The position numbers were made by a program, and so were the translations under genes. 64,000 bases of DNA from Rhodoferax sp. (GTDB taxonomy: Bacteria; Pseudomonadota; Gammaproteobacteria; Burkholderiales; Burkholderiaceae_C). Under the pieces are notes generated by a model. The model was not told where the DNA came from, ran no database searches, and saw nothing but the letters and a program-made list of their open reading frames with translations. Numbering within the stretch: the first letter of the stretch is position 1; the number at the start of each line of letters is the position of its first letter. Below are positions 22,575 to 31,746 of this stretch, one piece after another. The stretch covers positions 27,021 through 91,020 of the forward strand of contig NZ_JAUYQD010000014.1 in NCBI RefSeq assembly GCF_030697375.1, given 5' to 3'.

Positions 22575-25500
22575 ATGCGTCGAATTTTAAAGAGTCTGCT
22601 TGTAGGGATACTGTTGTCCCTACTCGCCGCGCTAAATGCCAGTGCTACGGAAAGCAATCTTGACGAATCGGACGAGATTCAATTCAATTCGGCTGCCGCA
22701 GCCGATTTGAAAGAGCAGGCCAGCGCGCTGTCAACACCGGTAGCGATTTATGAGTTCGTACGCAACAATTACGATTTCAGCCTCTATCATGGCGCGCACT
22801 CGGGCTCCGTCAATACCTATCTTGGCGGTCGCGGCAACGACGTAGATCTTGCCGCGACACTGATCGCGATGCTGCGCTCGCAAGGCATTCCGGCCCGCTA
22901 CTCCGTTGCCACAGTGCGGGTTCCGAGTCCCCAAGTTATGAACTGGCTCGCAGTCGAGAATGTCGACCTAGCCAAAGACTTGCTGCGCAGTCAAGGCATC
23001 CAGGCTGTAGTGCTCTCGCCTGACAAATCGACCATCGCTTTTGAGCACGTTTGGGTCGAAGCACTGGTGCCCTACGGCAACTACCGTGGCACCGGAAAAC
23101 AGACTGCAAACTGCGTTGCACAGTCATCAACCTGCAACTGGATACCTCTGGATCCTTCGTTCAAACAAAGGGTGAGCCGCAATTCTGGACTCGACCCGTA
23201 TTCGAGCCTGAGCTTTGACTACACGGCCTATTACAACGCGCTAAAGAAGAGCGATGCGGCATCGCTTGCGATGCGCGATAAAAACCCGCTGGAAATTTAT
23301 CAAGAAAACGTTCTCAACTGGCTACGTGAAAATGCACCTGGAAAGACATTGAACGACATCCCTGACTTTCAAGGCATCATTCCAGAACAGGCCGGGTTGC
23401 TGCCGGCATCGTTGCCTTATGCGATTGCAGGTGCTGTGCGCCACTACAGCTCGGTGGGCGAACATGATGATGTAGCTAAGGCATCCCCAGCAATTGAATC
23501 GAAGCTGTGGAACAAGTATGTGTCGCTATCAATTGAGTTTGCCTCGCAAGATGCCAATGGATACCACTACGAAGGAAAGTCCATATACGGAATCGATCGC
23601 AGTAATTTTTCGCCAACCTTGGTGGATCTCGCCACCAAACGGTTAACGGTTTCCACGAGAACGGACGATTCGATCCAATATTACTTGTCAATCAAGCTTG
23701 ATGGATATGAGAACTGGGGTACGTTAAAGCCTTTTCCCTATGGCCTTGGTTACCCATTCAAGTTAACGGTAGCCATAGACGGGCCACCGTCCGTAACAGA
23801 TGCCACCGATTCCGTAATTTCCGCCCCGTACTATGGCGTTGTCGGCGGCTATTATCTGGTCGCTGTTGGCGGTGAAACTTCCAATTGGAGCCAAGTTCAT
23901 CGTGCGGCGCAAGGGCTTCTCACTGCCAATCAGCAAAACAAAATTGTTTTCAAACCGGGTGAGGTAGGGTGTGACGCCACCACGCATATGGGCTGTACGC
24001 CCTACATTGACGTCAATGGAGGCGGATGGGATCCAACCGATACTCCGTTGCTGGAAAATATAGAGGCCATGGATGCGCTCACCGGCGGAATATTGAATGT
24101 CGCGGCAACTCAGTACTATGCCAAGCTGCGAGAAAGTTTGAGCACTGTTGACGCGATCAATAAAATCAAAACCTCAATTACGGGCTTTCTTGGTGTCGTC
24201 AGTTCCACCCACGAGGCGGAATACATTGATGGCACCGCTTTTTCGATTCTGCCAGGCGGCCTGCTCATTGATATGAAGGGCCTCACTGTCCTGGGTTCGT
24301 TGCGCATTGACCAGCCAGCCGCGTATTCCAATAAACAGTTCGAATTAATCGGGCATATCGCGTCATCGCTTGAGCACGAGACATGGCAGGAACTTACGGG
24401 TTACGACGCTATTTCAACCGTCCGTGGTATCCAAATGGCGCTTGCAAGCGGGGCAGCCCTGGTGAATTTAGGGCAAGACACGTGGGCGAGTGCGAGCTCA
24501 GCATTCAACCTGACTACCGGCAATCCACCTCAAGGATTCACTGCGGTGACTCCCCAAAATGCCCAATACGCCAACTTATTGAAAAATGTAAACGACAGCA
24601 TCTTTCAGCCGGATTCACAAAAATGGGTCGGATACACGATTCCATCGCAACAAACGGTTAGTGTCAGTCCGAATTACAAATTTTCTGTCGACATCAAGAA
24701 GACCTATGCAATATCTGGGGCGGTGACATCTGGGAATGTTGATACAGCTGGCATGTTAACAAGTGCCACCTATGAAATTAGCAACAACACGGGCACAACT
24801 GCAGGTGGGGGTTACGTGCCTGCCGGAGGGGTGGCTCTAACGCAATCCAGCCCAATCGTCAGCGCAGTTCTCCCCTCCTTCGACAACGCCACGCTCACCG
24901 ATAAAAATACCATTGCTGTCGCCAACAACGACCTGATCAAGACAGCCTCTACCGCCGATCCGGTATCGACCATTACCGGCAACAACTACCATGATGAGAC
25001 TGACTTTGTAATCAAAGGCCGTGCGGGCTTGAATTATGCGTTCACCCGGACCTATAACAGCGCGCCGAGTTCGTCGCAGGCCGATACCTCTGGCTTGGGC
25101 TTTGGCTGGACGCACTCCTACGCCATGCACCTCAAGTCGAACGACTACGGCAGTTGCCCAAATTGCACCTCCGCTCAAAGCCCGGAGATCAGTAACAACA
25201 AAACATCGTCAATCACCTACACCGATGAGCGGGGCGGGGATCACAATTATCTGGTGAACGAATCTACCTATGCCGTCACTTCACCACAAGGGGAGTTTGA
25301 TGCCTTGGCCCTCGACACACCCGCAGTCGGCCAGCACACGCTGACCTTTGGCAATGGCACCAGATATATCTTCGAAACAGTATCCGGTTCCTTGAAGACA
25401 ACGCCTGGTATAGACGCCCGCCTGAAGCAGATCGTCGACCTGTGGGGCAATCAACTCAATTTCAGCTACAACGGGAATAGCCGACTCTCAACAGTTACCG

Positions 25501-28500
25501 ACAATCTTGCCATTGCGGGCCGAACCGGGCTGGTATTCAGTTATGACACAAATGGCTATATTCAAAAAATAAGTGATTGGTCCGGTCGCAATTGGGGCTA
25601 TACCGTCACGAATCATGAGTTGGTCGCGTACACCAATGCCTTGGTGCAATCAGTTACATACACCTACACCGGAAAACACAATCTCTATCAGGTGAAGAAA
25701 CCCCTGCGCGGCGTCCAAACAGCCTTCACTTACTACCAGAATGGCCGCACATTCAATTATCAAAACGCACGCGGCGAGAAGGAGACATTGGATTACGACC
25801 TGTACCGCAAGACTACCCGCGTCACGGACCCGCGTGGCGGCATCCGTGAATATGAATATGACACGTCTGGACGGCTCAACAAGCTCACCGAACCTGACGG
25901 AGCGATATTGCAGTTCGCCAACAATCCTGATGGTCTGCGCAACAGCAAAATTGATGGCCTGGGCTATAAAACCCAATATGCCTATCGTGGCGACAAATCC
26001 TTCAACACCATCTCCGACACCAGCGGCAACGTTACCCGTGAGCAAGACGCGTTGGACAACACCATCGACACAAGCTACGGCCCCTACGGTCAAATCGCCA
26101 GCGTCAAGGACAAAAACGGCAGCCTGACCACCACCACCTACCATGCCAGCACAGACAGCCTGTGCCGCCTGAACGGCAAGCCCGACACTGTAACGCTGGG
26201 CACACTGAGCGACGGCGATGGCAGCACCTACAGCAACCTCAAACTCGCCAGCTACTGTTGGAACAGCGATGGCACACTGAAGCAGCAAACGGACTATCTC
26301 GACCGGGCCGACACCAGCAAAACCCGGGTCACGACCTACAACTACGACGCTGCCCATCTCAATGTTCTGTCGGTGACCCAGCTGGGTTGGGATTCCGCGA
26401 CTGTGACGCGGAGCTTCACCTATGACGTGCTCGGGCGCAAGAAAACCGATACCTTGTTGGCGCGCCGAAACTCGCCAACTGATTCAAATACAACCGATCT
26501 GAGCGCGCTCTACGACTACGACAGCATAGACCGCGTCATACAAGTCACGGACGCTGTGGGCAACAAATTGGGAACCACGTTTGATGACAATGGGCAGGTC
26601 TTCCAAATCGTTGCTCACTACGTGGGTGGCTCAGACCGAACCCTTTCGACCCGCACTTACGACAGCGCGGACCGGTTGCAAACTGAAACTGATGTTCTCA
26701 ACAACGTTACCACCTATGGCTATGACGCCGCTGGCAATGTCGCCTGGATCACCGACGCAGAAAAACATACCACCCGTTTTGAATACGACGCGATGAATCG
26801 CCGTACCGCAGTTGTTGACGCCAATGGCAACCGCAGCACCACCCGTTACGACTTGGCTGGCCATCTGGTCGCCGCTACTAACGGCAACAACGAAACCACG
26901 AAGTTCAGCTATGACCGACTAGGCCGGCTACTGACGCAGACTGACCCGCTTGGCTACACCACCAGCTTCCGCTACGACGCTAATGGCAACCGCATTTGCG
27001 TGGTCGATGCCAATGCCCAGGCCGGATTGAAAGCGATGAACACCGACGGCTGCACCAGCAGCACCGGCTACGACCAGTTGCAGCGCACCACCTCCAGCAC
27101 CGATGCACTCAACCGCAAAACCGTCTTTAGCTACGACCTGCTCGGAAATATTACGTCCATCAAGGACGCTTCAGGCAAAACAACGCAAATGAGCTACGAC
27201 GGGCTGGGGCGGCTCACCAAAGTCATGGACCCGCTCAACAAAGCCACTGACTACATCCGCGACGCGGCCGGCAATATCTGGCAGACCAGCAATCGGCTGG
27301 GGCAGCTGACGCAAACCAGCTATGACCGACTCAACCGGCCCACCACCATCCTGTATCAGACCGATGGCAAGACCGAAACACTCGGCTATGACGTCTATGG
27401 CAACCTGCATACACTGGCCAACGGCGCGCTCAGCTACACCTTTGAATACGATGCAAAGAGCCGTCTCCTAATCAAGCTGGACTCGCGCGGGCGCAGCATG
27501 AGCTTCAATTACGACAAAACCGGCAACGTGCTGACCAAGACCGACTATGTCGGCGAGCGGACCGACTTCACCTACGACGCGGCCAACCGGCGCATCGCGA
27601 TGCGCAATGCGGCCTACCTTTCGGCCAGCTACCAGCACGATGGTGCCGGTCGGGTGTTGGCGCGCCTTCTCAGCAACGGCGCGCAGACGCAATACAGCTA
27701 CAACGGCAATGGCCAACTCACCAACCTGAAAACCGTCACGGCCAATGGTGCTGTGTTGAACAACGTCAGCTACATCTCGGACCGAGTCGGCAACATCCTC
27801 AGCCAAACGGATGCCACCGGCATCTCCACCTATAGCTATGACCCACTCTACCAACTGCTGAGCGCCGACTATCCGGGCACGGCCAATGATGAAAGCTTTA
27901 CCTATGATGCTGTCGGCAATCGCAACACGCATACGCTGAACGGCCAGACCCGGGCCTACGAATACCGGCCGAACTCCAACCGGCTGGCTGCGATCCACAC
28001 GGGCACGCTCGCCGGTGCCATCGAAAAAGCTTTCGTATGGGACGACGAAGGCCGCCTGAGCAGCCAGACCGGCGGCATTGCCAAAACCTTGGGTTGGGAT
28101 CAAAAAAACCGGGCAAAGGCCATCAACGGCGTGACTTACAACTACGACCCGCTGAACTACCGCATTGGCCAGCAAGGCGGCACACTCGGCAATCGCGATT
28201 ACTACCTGGAAGGCGAACACCTGGAGGCGGAATATGCCAACGGTTACCGCCAGGCGAAATACTTCCGGGGCCTGAGCACGGACGAATTGCTGGCCGGATA
28301 CAGCTATGACGCCAACGGCAACAACGGCACCCCGACGATCTACCACCACGACGCGCTGATGAGCGTAACGGGCTTGAGCACGCATGAAGGCGGCACCGTC
28401 CAGACGGCAAACTACAGCGCCTTTGGTGATCGTACGGTGTCGGCAGTGGGGGTGAGCAATAACCGGCTGACCTATACCGGACGGGAGAAGGATGGGGATA

Positions 28501-29339
28501 CGGGTTTGTACTACTACCGTGCGAGGTACTACGATCCTGCAATCGGAAGGTTCATCTCAGAGGACCCGTTGGGGTTTGCTGCGGGAGACGTGAACTTTTA
28601 CCAGTACACGGCTAACAATCCGGTGAATGCGAATGATCCGAGTGGGTATTGCCCGTCGTGTATTGGTGCTGGCACCAGCGTCTTTTTGGGCGGTTCAATT
28701 CGTTACGCCATGTCTGGCGGTAACTGGAGTGCCGTGTTTGACCCCAAGGCTATGGCGATTGACGCGGCATTGGGTGCGGTTGGGGCGGGCATTGCAAATA
28801 AAGTCAATGCTCTTGCTCGGTTGAGGGATGTGCCATCTACAGTGGCATCTTTTTCAACAAAGCTGGGAGCCTCTGCAAGCGCCAAAGTGGAGCAAGGCAT
28901 CTATCTTGTGGAATCGAATGGCGCCAAGTATGTGGGGCAATCGGGTCAGGTGACGACCCGACTTGGGCAGCATGTGTCCAATGGAAAGTTTGCTGCTGAA
29001 GCTACCGATGATGCTGTCCGCCTATCCATCGCTGGTGGAAAAACCTCGCGAGAGGTTGCGGAGCAGCGGACTCTCAACTTAATGCGAGAGACCAACGCAG
29101 CGGAAGATATCCTAAATATTTCCAACTCCGTTGGAAAAGCTCGAGAAGGATTGCTGACCGATATCTCTCTGGGCATCGCTGACGATATTTTTGTGCCAAA
29201 CGTTGGCTGGGGCGTATCCGCAGCAAGCGGTGGGGCGGCAGGTTCAGTGTATGAATTTAGCGGCGCGGCGCAAGGTGGATTTCTTATTTATCCGAATAAA
29301 TCAAATCAAAATGCCATGAGGTCTGTCTACGCAAAATAA
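22575..29339 (+). CDS. Giant Rhs/YD-repeat protein: transglutaminase-like N-terminus, GIY-YIG-like C-terminal toxin
   Basis: A 2,254-residue protein with a signal peptide (LNASA) rather than a PAAR or other T6SS domain. Residues about 60-200 are transglutaminase-like: LAATLIAMLRSQGIPARYSV, HVWVEALV and WIPLDPSF are recognisable, but the segment GRGNDVDLA lacks the catalytic Cys. Residues about 770-2030 hold a DUF6531-type start and many YD repeats (for example YDYDSIDRV). The core ends at DPLGFAAGDVNFYQYTANNP (about 1995), the usual Rhs cleavage and shell-closing box. The last 230 residues are the variable toxin. GIYLVESNGAKYVGQSG, then R and H (TTRLGQH) and a downstream Glu (REVAEQRTLN) match GIY-YIG nucleases. 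Likely action: DNA cleavage in a competitor. Confidence 0.85.
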   Translation: MRRILKSLLVGILLSLLAALNASATESNLDESDEIQFNSAAAADLKEQASALSTPVAIYEFVRNNYDFSLYHGAHSGSVNTYLGGRGNDVDLAATLIAMLRSQGIPARYSVATVRVPSPQVMNWLAVENVDLAKDLLRSQGIQAVVLSPDKSTIAFEHVWVEALVPYGNYRGTGKQTANCVAQSSTCNWIPLDPSFKQRVSRNSGLDPYSSLSFDYTAYYNALKKSDAASLAMRDKNPLEIYQENVLNWLRENAPGKTLNDIPDFQGIIPEQAGLLPASLPYAIAGAVRHYSSVGEHDDVAKASPAIESKLWNKYVSLSIEFASQDANGYHYEGKSIYGIDRSNFSPTLVDLATKRLTVSTRTDDSIQYYLSIKLDGYENWGTLKPFPYGLGYPFKLTVAIDGPPSVTDATDSVISAPYYGVVGGYYLVAVGGETSNWSQVHRAAQGLLTANQQNKIVFKPGEVGCDATTHMGCTPYIDVNGGGWDPTDTPLLENIEAMDALTGGILNVAATQYYAKLRESLSTVDAINKIKTSITGFLGVVSSTHEAEYIDGTAFSILPGGLLIDMKGLTVLGSLRIDQPAAYSNKQFELIGHIASSLEHETWQELTGYDAISTVRGIQMALASGAALVNLGQDTWASASSAFNLTTGNPPQGFTAVTPQNAQYANLLKNVNDSIFQPDSQKWVGYTIPSQQTVSVSPNYKFSVDIKKTYAISGAVTSGNVDTAGMLTSATYEISNNTGTTAGGGYVPAGGVALTQSSPIVSAVLPSFDNATLTDKNTIAVANNDLIKTASTADPVSTITGNNYHDETDFVIKGRAGLNYAFTRTYNSAPSSSQADTSGLGFGWTHSYAMHLKSNDYGSCPNCTSAQSPEISNNKTSSITYTDERGGDHNYLVNESTYAVTSPQGEFDALALDTPAVGQHTLTFGNGTRYIFETVSGSLKTTPGIDARLKQIVDLWGNQLNFSYNGNSRLSTVTDNLAIAGRTGLVFSYDTNGYIQKISDWSGRNWGYTVTNHELVAYTNALVQSVTYTYTGKHNLYQVKKPLRGVQTAFTYYQNGRTFNYQNARGEKETLDYDLYRKTTRVTDPRGGIREYEYDTSGRLNKLTEPDGAILQFANNPDGLRNSKIDGLGYKTQYAYRGDKSFNTISDTSGNVTREQDALDNTIDTSYGPYGQIASVKDKNGSLTTTTYHASTDSLCRLNGKPDTVTLGTLSDGDGSTYSNLKLASYCWNSDGTLKQQTDYLDRADTSKTRVTTYNYDAAHLNVLSVTQLGWDSATVTRSFTYDVLGRKKTDTLLARRNSPTDSNTTDLSALYDYDSIDRVIQVTDAVGNKLGTTFDDNGQVFQIVAHYVGGSDRTLSTRTYDSADRLQTETDVLNNVTTYGYDAAGNVAWITDAEKHTTRFEYDAMNRRTAVVDANGNRSTTRYDLAGHLVAATNGNNETTKFSYDRLGRLLTQTDPLGYTTSFRYDANGNRICVVDANAQAGLKAMNTDGCTSSTGYDQLQRTTSSTDALNRKTVFSYDLLGNITSIKDASGKTTQMSYDGLGRLTKVMDPLNKATDYIRDAAGNIWQTSNRLGQLTQTSYDRLNRPTTILYQTDGKTETLGYDVYGNLHTLANGALSYTFEYDAKSRLLIKLDSRGRSMSFNYDKTGNVLTKTDYVGERTDFTYDAANRRIAMRNAAYLSASYQHDGAGRVLARLLSNGAQTQYSYNGNGQLTNLKTVTANGAVLNNVSYISDRVGNILSQTDATGISTYSYDPLYQLLSADYPGTANDESFTYDAVGNRNTHTLNGQTRAYEYRPNSNRLAAIHTGTLAGAIEKAFVWDDEGRLSSQTGGIAKTLGWDQKNRAKAINGVTYNYDPLNYRIGQQGGTLGNRDYYLEGEHLEAEYANGYRQAKYFRGLSTDELLAGYSYDANGNNGTPTIYHHDALMSVTGLSTHEGGTVQTANYSAFGDRTVSAVGVSNNRLTYTGREKDGDTGLYYYRARYYDPAIGRFISEDPLGFAAGDVNFYQYTANNPVNANDPSGYCPSCIGAGTSVFLGGSIRYAMSGGNWSAVFDPKAMAIDAALGAVGAGIANKVNALARLRDVPSTVASFSTKLGASASAKVEQGIYLVESNGAKYVGQSGQVTTRLGQHVSNGKFAAEATDDAVRLSIAGGKTSREVAEQRTLNLMRETNAAEDILNISNSVGKAREGLLTDISLGIADDIFVPNVGWGVSAASGGAAGSVYEFSGAAQGGFLIYPNKSNQNAMRSVYAK

Positions 29340-29350
29340 AAAGGTTTCAT

Positions 29351-30277
29351 ATGCTTTGGCATCCGGTGCACGCGTTTCACAATGTTCTCGATTTATTTGA
29401 TGCGGGGAAATTTCGCATTGTCTCGGGCACGTTTGGGTTGAAACTAGTTGTCGGAACCAAATGGTCAGAGCAGCATTCCAAGTATCTCATTCGACATCAA
29501 ATTAAAGAGGTTGGAATCGTTGACGTTGCGATAGGTGATTGGACAGAAGACTTAGAGTTTCTCTTGGATTTGCTATTTTTGGAGGCATTGTCTGTAGCCT
29601 GTTACAAAGTAAAAGATTTTTCGCCGATTGGACATTTGAAAAAACTTAGGTCTTTGAGTCTGCCCATTGGTGCCAAGGGCGGCTTGGGATTTCAGTTGTC
29701 TTCTTTGTCATTGCTTGAATGCCTTTATCTCGGCGAACGCATCCCCAATGAAGAAGAAATATTTTCCTGCGTCGGATTGAAGCGGTTGGGCCTCACAAAA
29801 TACCCTGCCAAAGAATCAAGTGAACCATTTGCCAATCTCAAAAAATTAGAGTACCTGAGCATTGCGGCATCTGGCCTAAGCGAACTCGATGGACTCTCGG
29901 GATTGCAGCATCTAGAGGAAGTGAGCTTCGCGCTGATGAAACACTTGGTTTCGTTGCGTGGACTTGAGGGGTCAGCCCCCAACCTCAAAAAAGTCTGGAT
30001 TGAAGGATGCCCTGGTGTTTCTGATATGAGTCCCCTGCGCAATGCGACAAATCTTGAAGAGCTTTACTTGTTTGACTGTGGTGACATCGAATCTTTGTTG
30101 CCACTTGCCAACATGAAGCGACTAAAAATGCTCGTCGTCGGTGGTGACACCAACATCCGGGATGGCAATTTGGATTTTTTGCGTCATCTTCCGTTACTGA
30201 AGGACTTTCGTGGTGTGTACCGGAAGCATTATTCTTTGAGTCAAGACGAATTCAATCGTTTGAAGGGGCGGGGATAA
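29351..30277 (+). CDS. Leucine-rich-repeat protein, probable immunity protein of the Rhs toxin
   Basis: A 308-residue protein lacking a signal peptide. From about residue 95 to 290 it contains leucine-rich repeats of 20-24 residues (LKKLRSLSLPIG, LKKLEYLSIAASGLSEL, LEELYLFDCGDIESL). The ATG is 12 bases after the Rhs stop with an AAAGG site, exactly where the cognate immunity gene of a polymorphic toxin lies. The codon and base usage is AT-richer than in flanking chromosomal genes, as in the toxin tip. LRR-type immunity proteins are known in polymorphic toxin systems; the pairing here is inferred from position. Confidence 0.7.
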   Translation: MLWHPVHAFHNVLDLFDAGKFRIVSGTFGLKLVVGTKWSEQHSKYLIRHQIKEVGIVDVAIGDWTEDLEFLLDLLFLEALSVACYKVKDFSPIGHLKKLRSLSLPIGAKGGLGFQLSSLSLLECLYLGERIPNEEEIFSCVGLKRLGLTKYPAKESSEPFANLKKLEYLSIAASGLSELDGLSGLQHLEEVSFALMKHLVSLRGLEGSAPNLKKVWIEGCPGVSDMSPLRNATNLEELYLFDCGDIESLLPLANMKRLKMLVVGGDTNIRDGNLDFLRHLPLLKDFRGVYRKHYSLSQDEFNRLKGRG

Positions 30278-30309
30278 ATGAGAAGTGATTCTGTCCGCAA
30301 AAATTCCAA

Positions 30310-30987
30310 TTAGCGCCTGAGCGTCGCAATGCCCAGTGCCGCAACGGCCAATGAAAAGACCGCCACCACCCCACCCCAAAACCAGTAGGGCAACCACAGC
30401 GCGTTGGCAATGACAGCGCTGTCGGACGGGTGGGCCACACCGCCCACCACGGCTTGCGCCGAAAACATGTAGTCCAGATCGGTGAACCACGACAGGCACA
30501 GCGTGGCGGCGATCAGGTGCAGCAGAAAGGCTGCGGCGGTATCGGGCAGCACCCGGGCTGCAAGGGCCAGCGTGGCCGCCAGGGCCATGAGAAACACCGC
30601 ACCAAAGGAGTTGCGCGACCACAAAACCATGGACACGGTGAGCAGCAGGGCCAGCGTTCCCAGCACAGCACGGGCGAAACGCGGCGAACGCGAGAGCAGC
30701 AGCAGGGTGATGCCGGCCACCGTCGGCCCGACCAGCCCACCGGCAGCAATCAGGGCCGTGGCGATGCGCCCCGGGTTGCCGTGCCACACCGCCATGCCCG
30801 AACCATCGGCGTGCAGCAGCAACTGGTCAAACTGCGCCCCCAACAGCAGCGCGGTCAGGCCGTGCCCCATCTCATGCGCATAGGTGGCCAGCAAGGTCAG
30901 CGGGTACAGCATCTGCCGGCCATAGGGCAGTTGCCAGACGAGCACGGTGGCGGCGGTGGACAGGATCAGCAGGGTGCGTGGGTGCAT
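30310..30987 (-). CDS. M50-like zinc metallopeptidase membrane protein (intact copy)
   Basis: The ATG at 30987 (225 residues) is preferred over a TTG at 31047. The HEMGH motif at residues 38-42 (LATYAHEMGHGLTALLLG) is the zinc site of M50-family site-2 proteases, and about six hydrophobic helices follow. Such short M50B-type proteins are widespread and mostly uncharacterised; intramembrane proteolysis is possible. Its last 209 bases (30328-30536) are duplicated at 19435-19643, at the other side of the Rhs island. Its upstream region is shared with the divergent DUF2760 gene. Confidence 0.75.
   Translation of the reverse strand: MHPRTLLILSTAATVLVWQLPYGRQMLYPLTLLATYAHEMGHGLTALLLGAQFDQLLLHADGSGMAVWHGNPGRIATALIAAGGLVGPTVAGITLLLLSRSPRFARAVLGTLALLLTVSMVLWSRNSFGAVFLMALAATLALAARVLPDTAAAFLLHLIAATLCLSWFTDLDYMFSAQAVVGGVAHPSDSAVIANALWLPYWFWGGVVAVFSLAVAALGIATLRR
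30328..30536. repeat. Right copy of the 209-bp imperfect direct repeat flanking the Rhs island
   Basis: This segment aligns gap-free with 19435-19643 (constant offset 10,893) with about 21 mismatches counted by eye. Both copies are the 3' end of the same peptidase gene in the same orientation. The right copy is joined to the complete gene; the left copy is joined to the native FUSC side. Confidence 0.85.
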
Positions 30988-31149
30988 GGGATGGAAAAAC
31001 AAGGGGTTTTTTGACCAGAAAAAAGCGCGCGCTGCCGCATTTCTCAATTCCGATGTGGTTGAACTGTCGCACTATTTACGCGAATTGGCACTTGCTTTGG
31101 GCAAATCCTTCCTTTTTCGGCGCTATGCCACCCCCTTCAGGAGTCCTCT

Positions 31150-31746
31150 ATGCCGCTATCCACGCACACCCCCGAATTCCGCCCTCCTAAACCCCCGGCC
31201 CCTTCTTTTTTCAGCCGCCTCGCCATTGCTTTGCGTGCATTTTTCAGAATTTTGGCCGATGCCGACTACGCCGCCCGGGTGGACGGCTTGCGCCTCGGCG
31301 CAGGTTTGGAGCCGCCGCACCCCGCCACGCCGCCAGCCACGGTCCCCACGCCAGCGCCCGCCGTCAACTACAACGACGCCGCCTTGCAGCTGTTGGCCTT
31401 GCTGCAGCGGGACGCGCGGCTGATTGACTTTACCCAGGAAGATGTGACCCGCTACTCCGACGCCGATATCGGTGGCGCGGCCCGCGTGGTGCACGAGGGC
31501 TGCCGCAAGGTGCTGCGGGAGCACTTCAGCATCGTGCCGGTGCGCCAGGAGGCCGAGGGCAGCCGCATCATTCTGAACGATGGTTTCGATGCCCGCGCCA
31601 TCCGCCTGACCGGCAATGTGGTCGGCAAAGCGCCGTTTCAAGGCAGCCTGAGCCACCGGGGCTGGCGCGCCATCGAGGTGCGCTTGCCCACGTTTGCCGA
31701 AAGCCATGATGTCACCGTGCTGGCCCAGGCCGAGGTGGAACTGTGA
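31150..31746 (+). CDS. DUF2760 protein, partner of the Hsp70 pair
   Basis: A 198-residue protein with an N-terminal hydrophobic/amphipathic helix (FFSRLAIALRAFFRILAD), a Pro/Ala-rich linker and a conserved DUF2760 domain (LLALLQRDARLIDFTQEDVT and GFDARAIRLTGNVVGKAPF). AGGAG precedes the ATG. Its stop overlaps the GTG start of the Hsp70 gene (GTGA), so translation is coupled. DUF2760 genes regularly sit in front of these atypical Hsp70 genes, which suggests a co-chaperone or substrate-delivery role; no biochemical function is known to me. Confidence 0.85.
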   Translation: MPLSTHTPEFRPPKPPAPSFFSRLAIALRAFFRILADADYAARVDGLRLGAGLEPPHPATPPATVPTPAPAVNYNDAALQLLALLQRDARLIDFTQEDVTRYSDADIGGAARVVHEGCRKVLREHFSIVPVRQEAEGSRIILNDGFDARAIRLTGNVVGKAPFQGSLSHRGWRAIEVRLPTFAESHDVTVLAQAEVEL

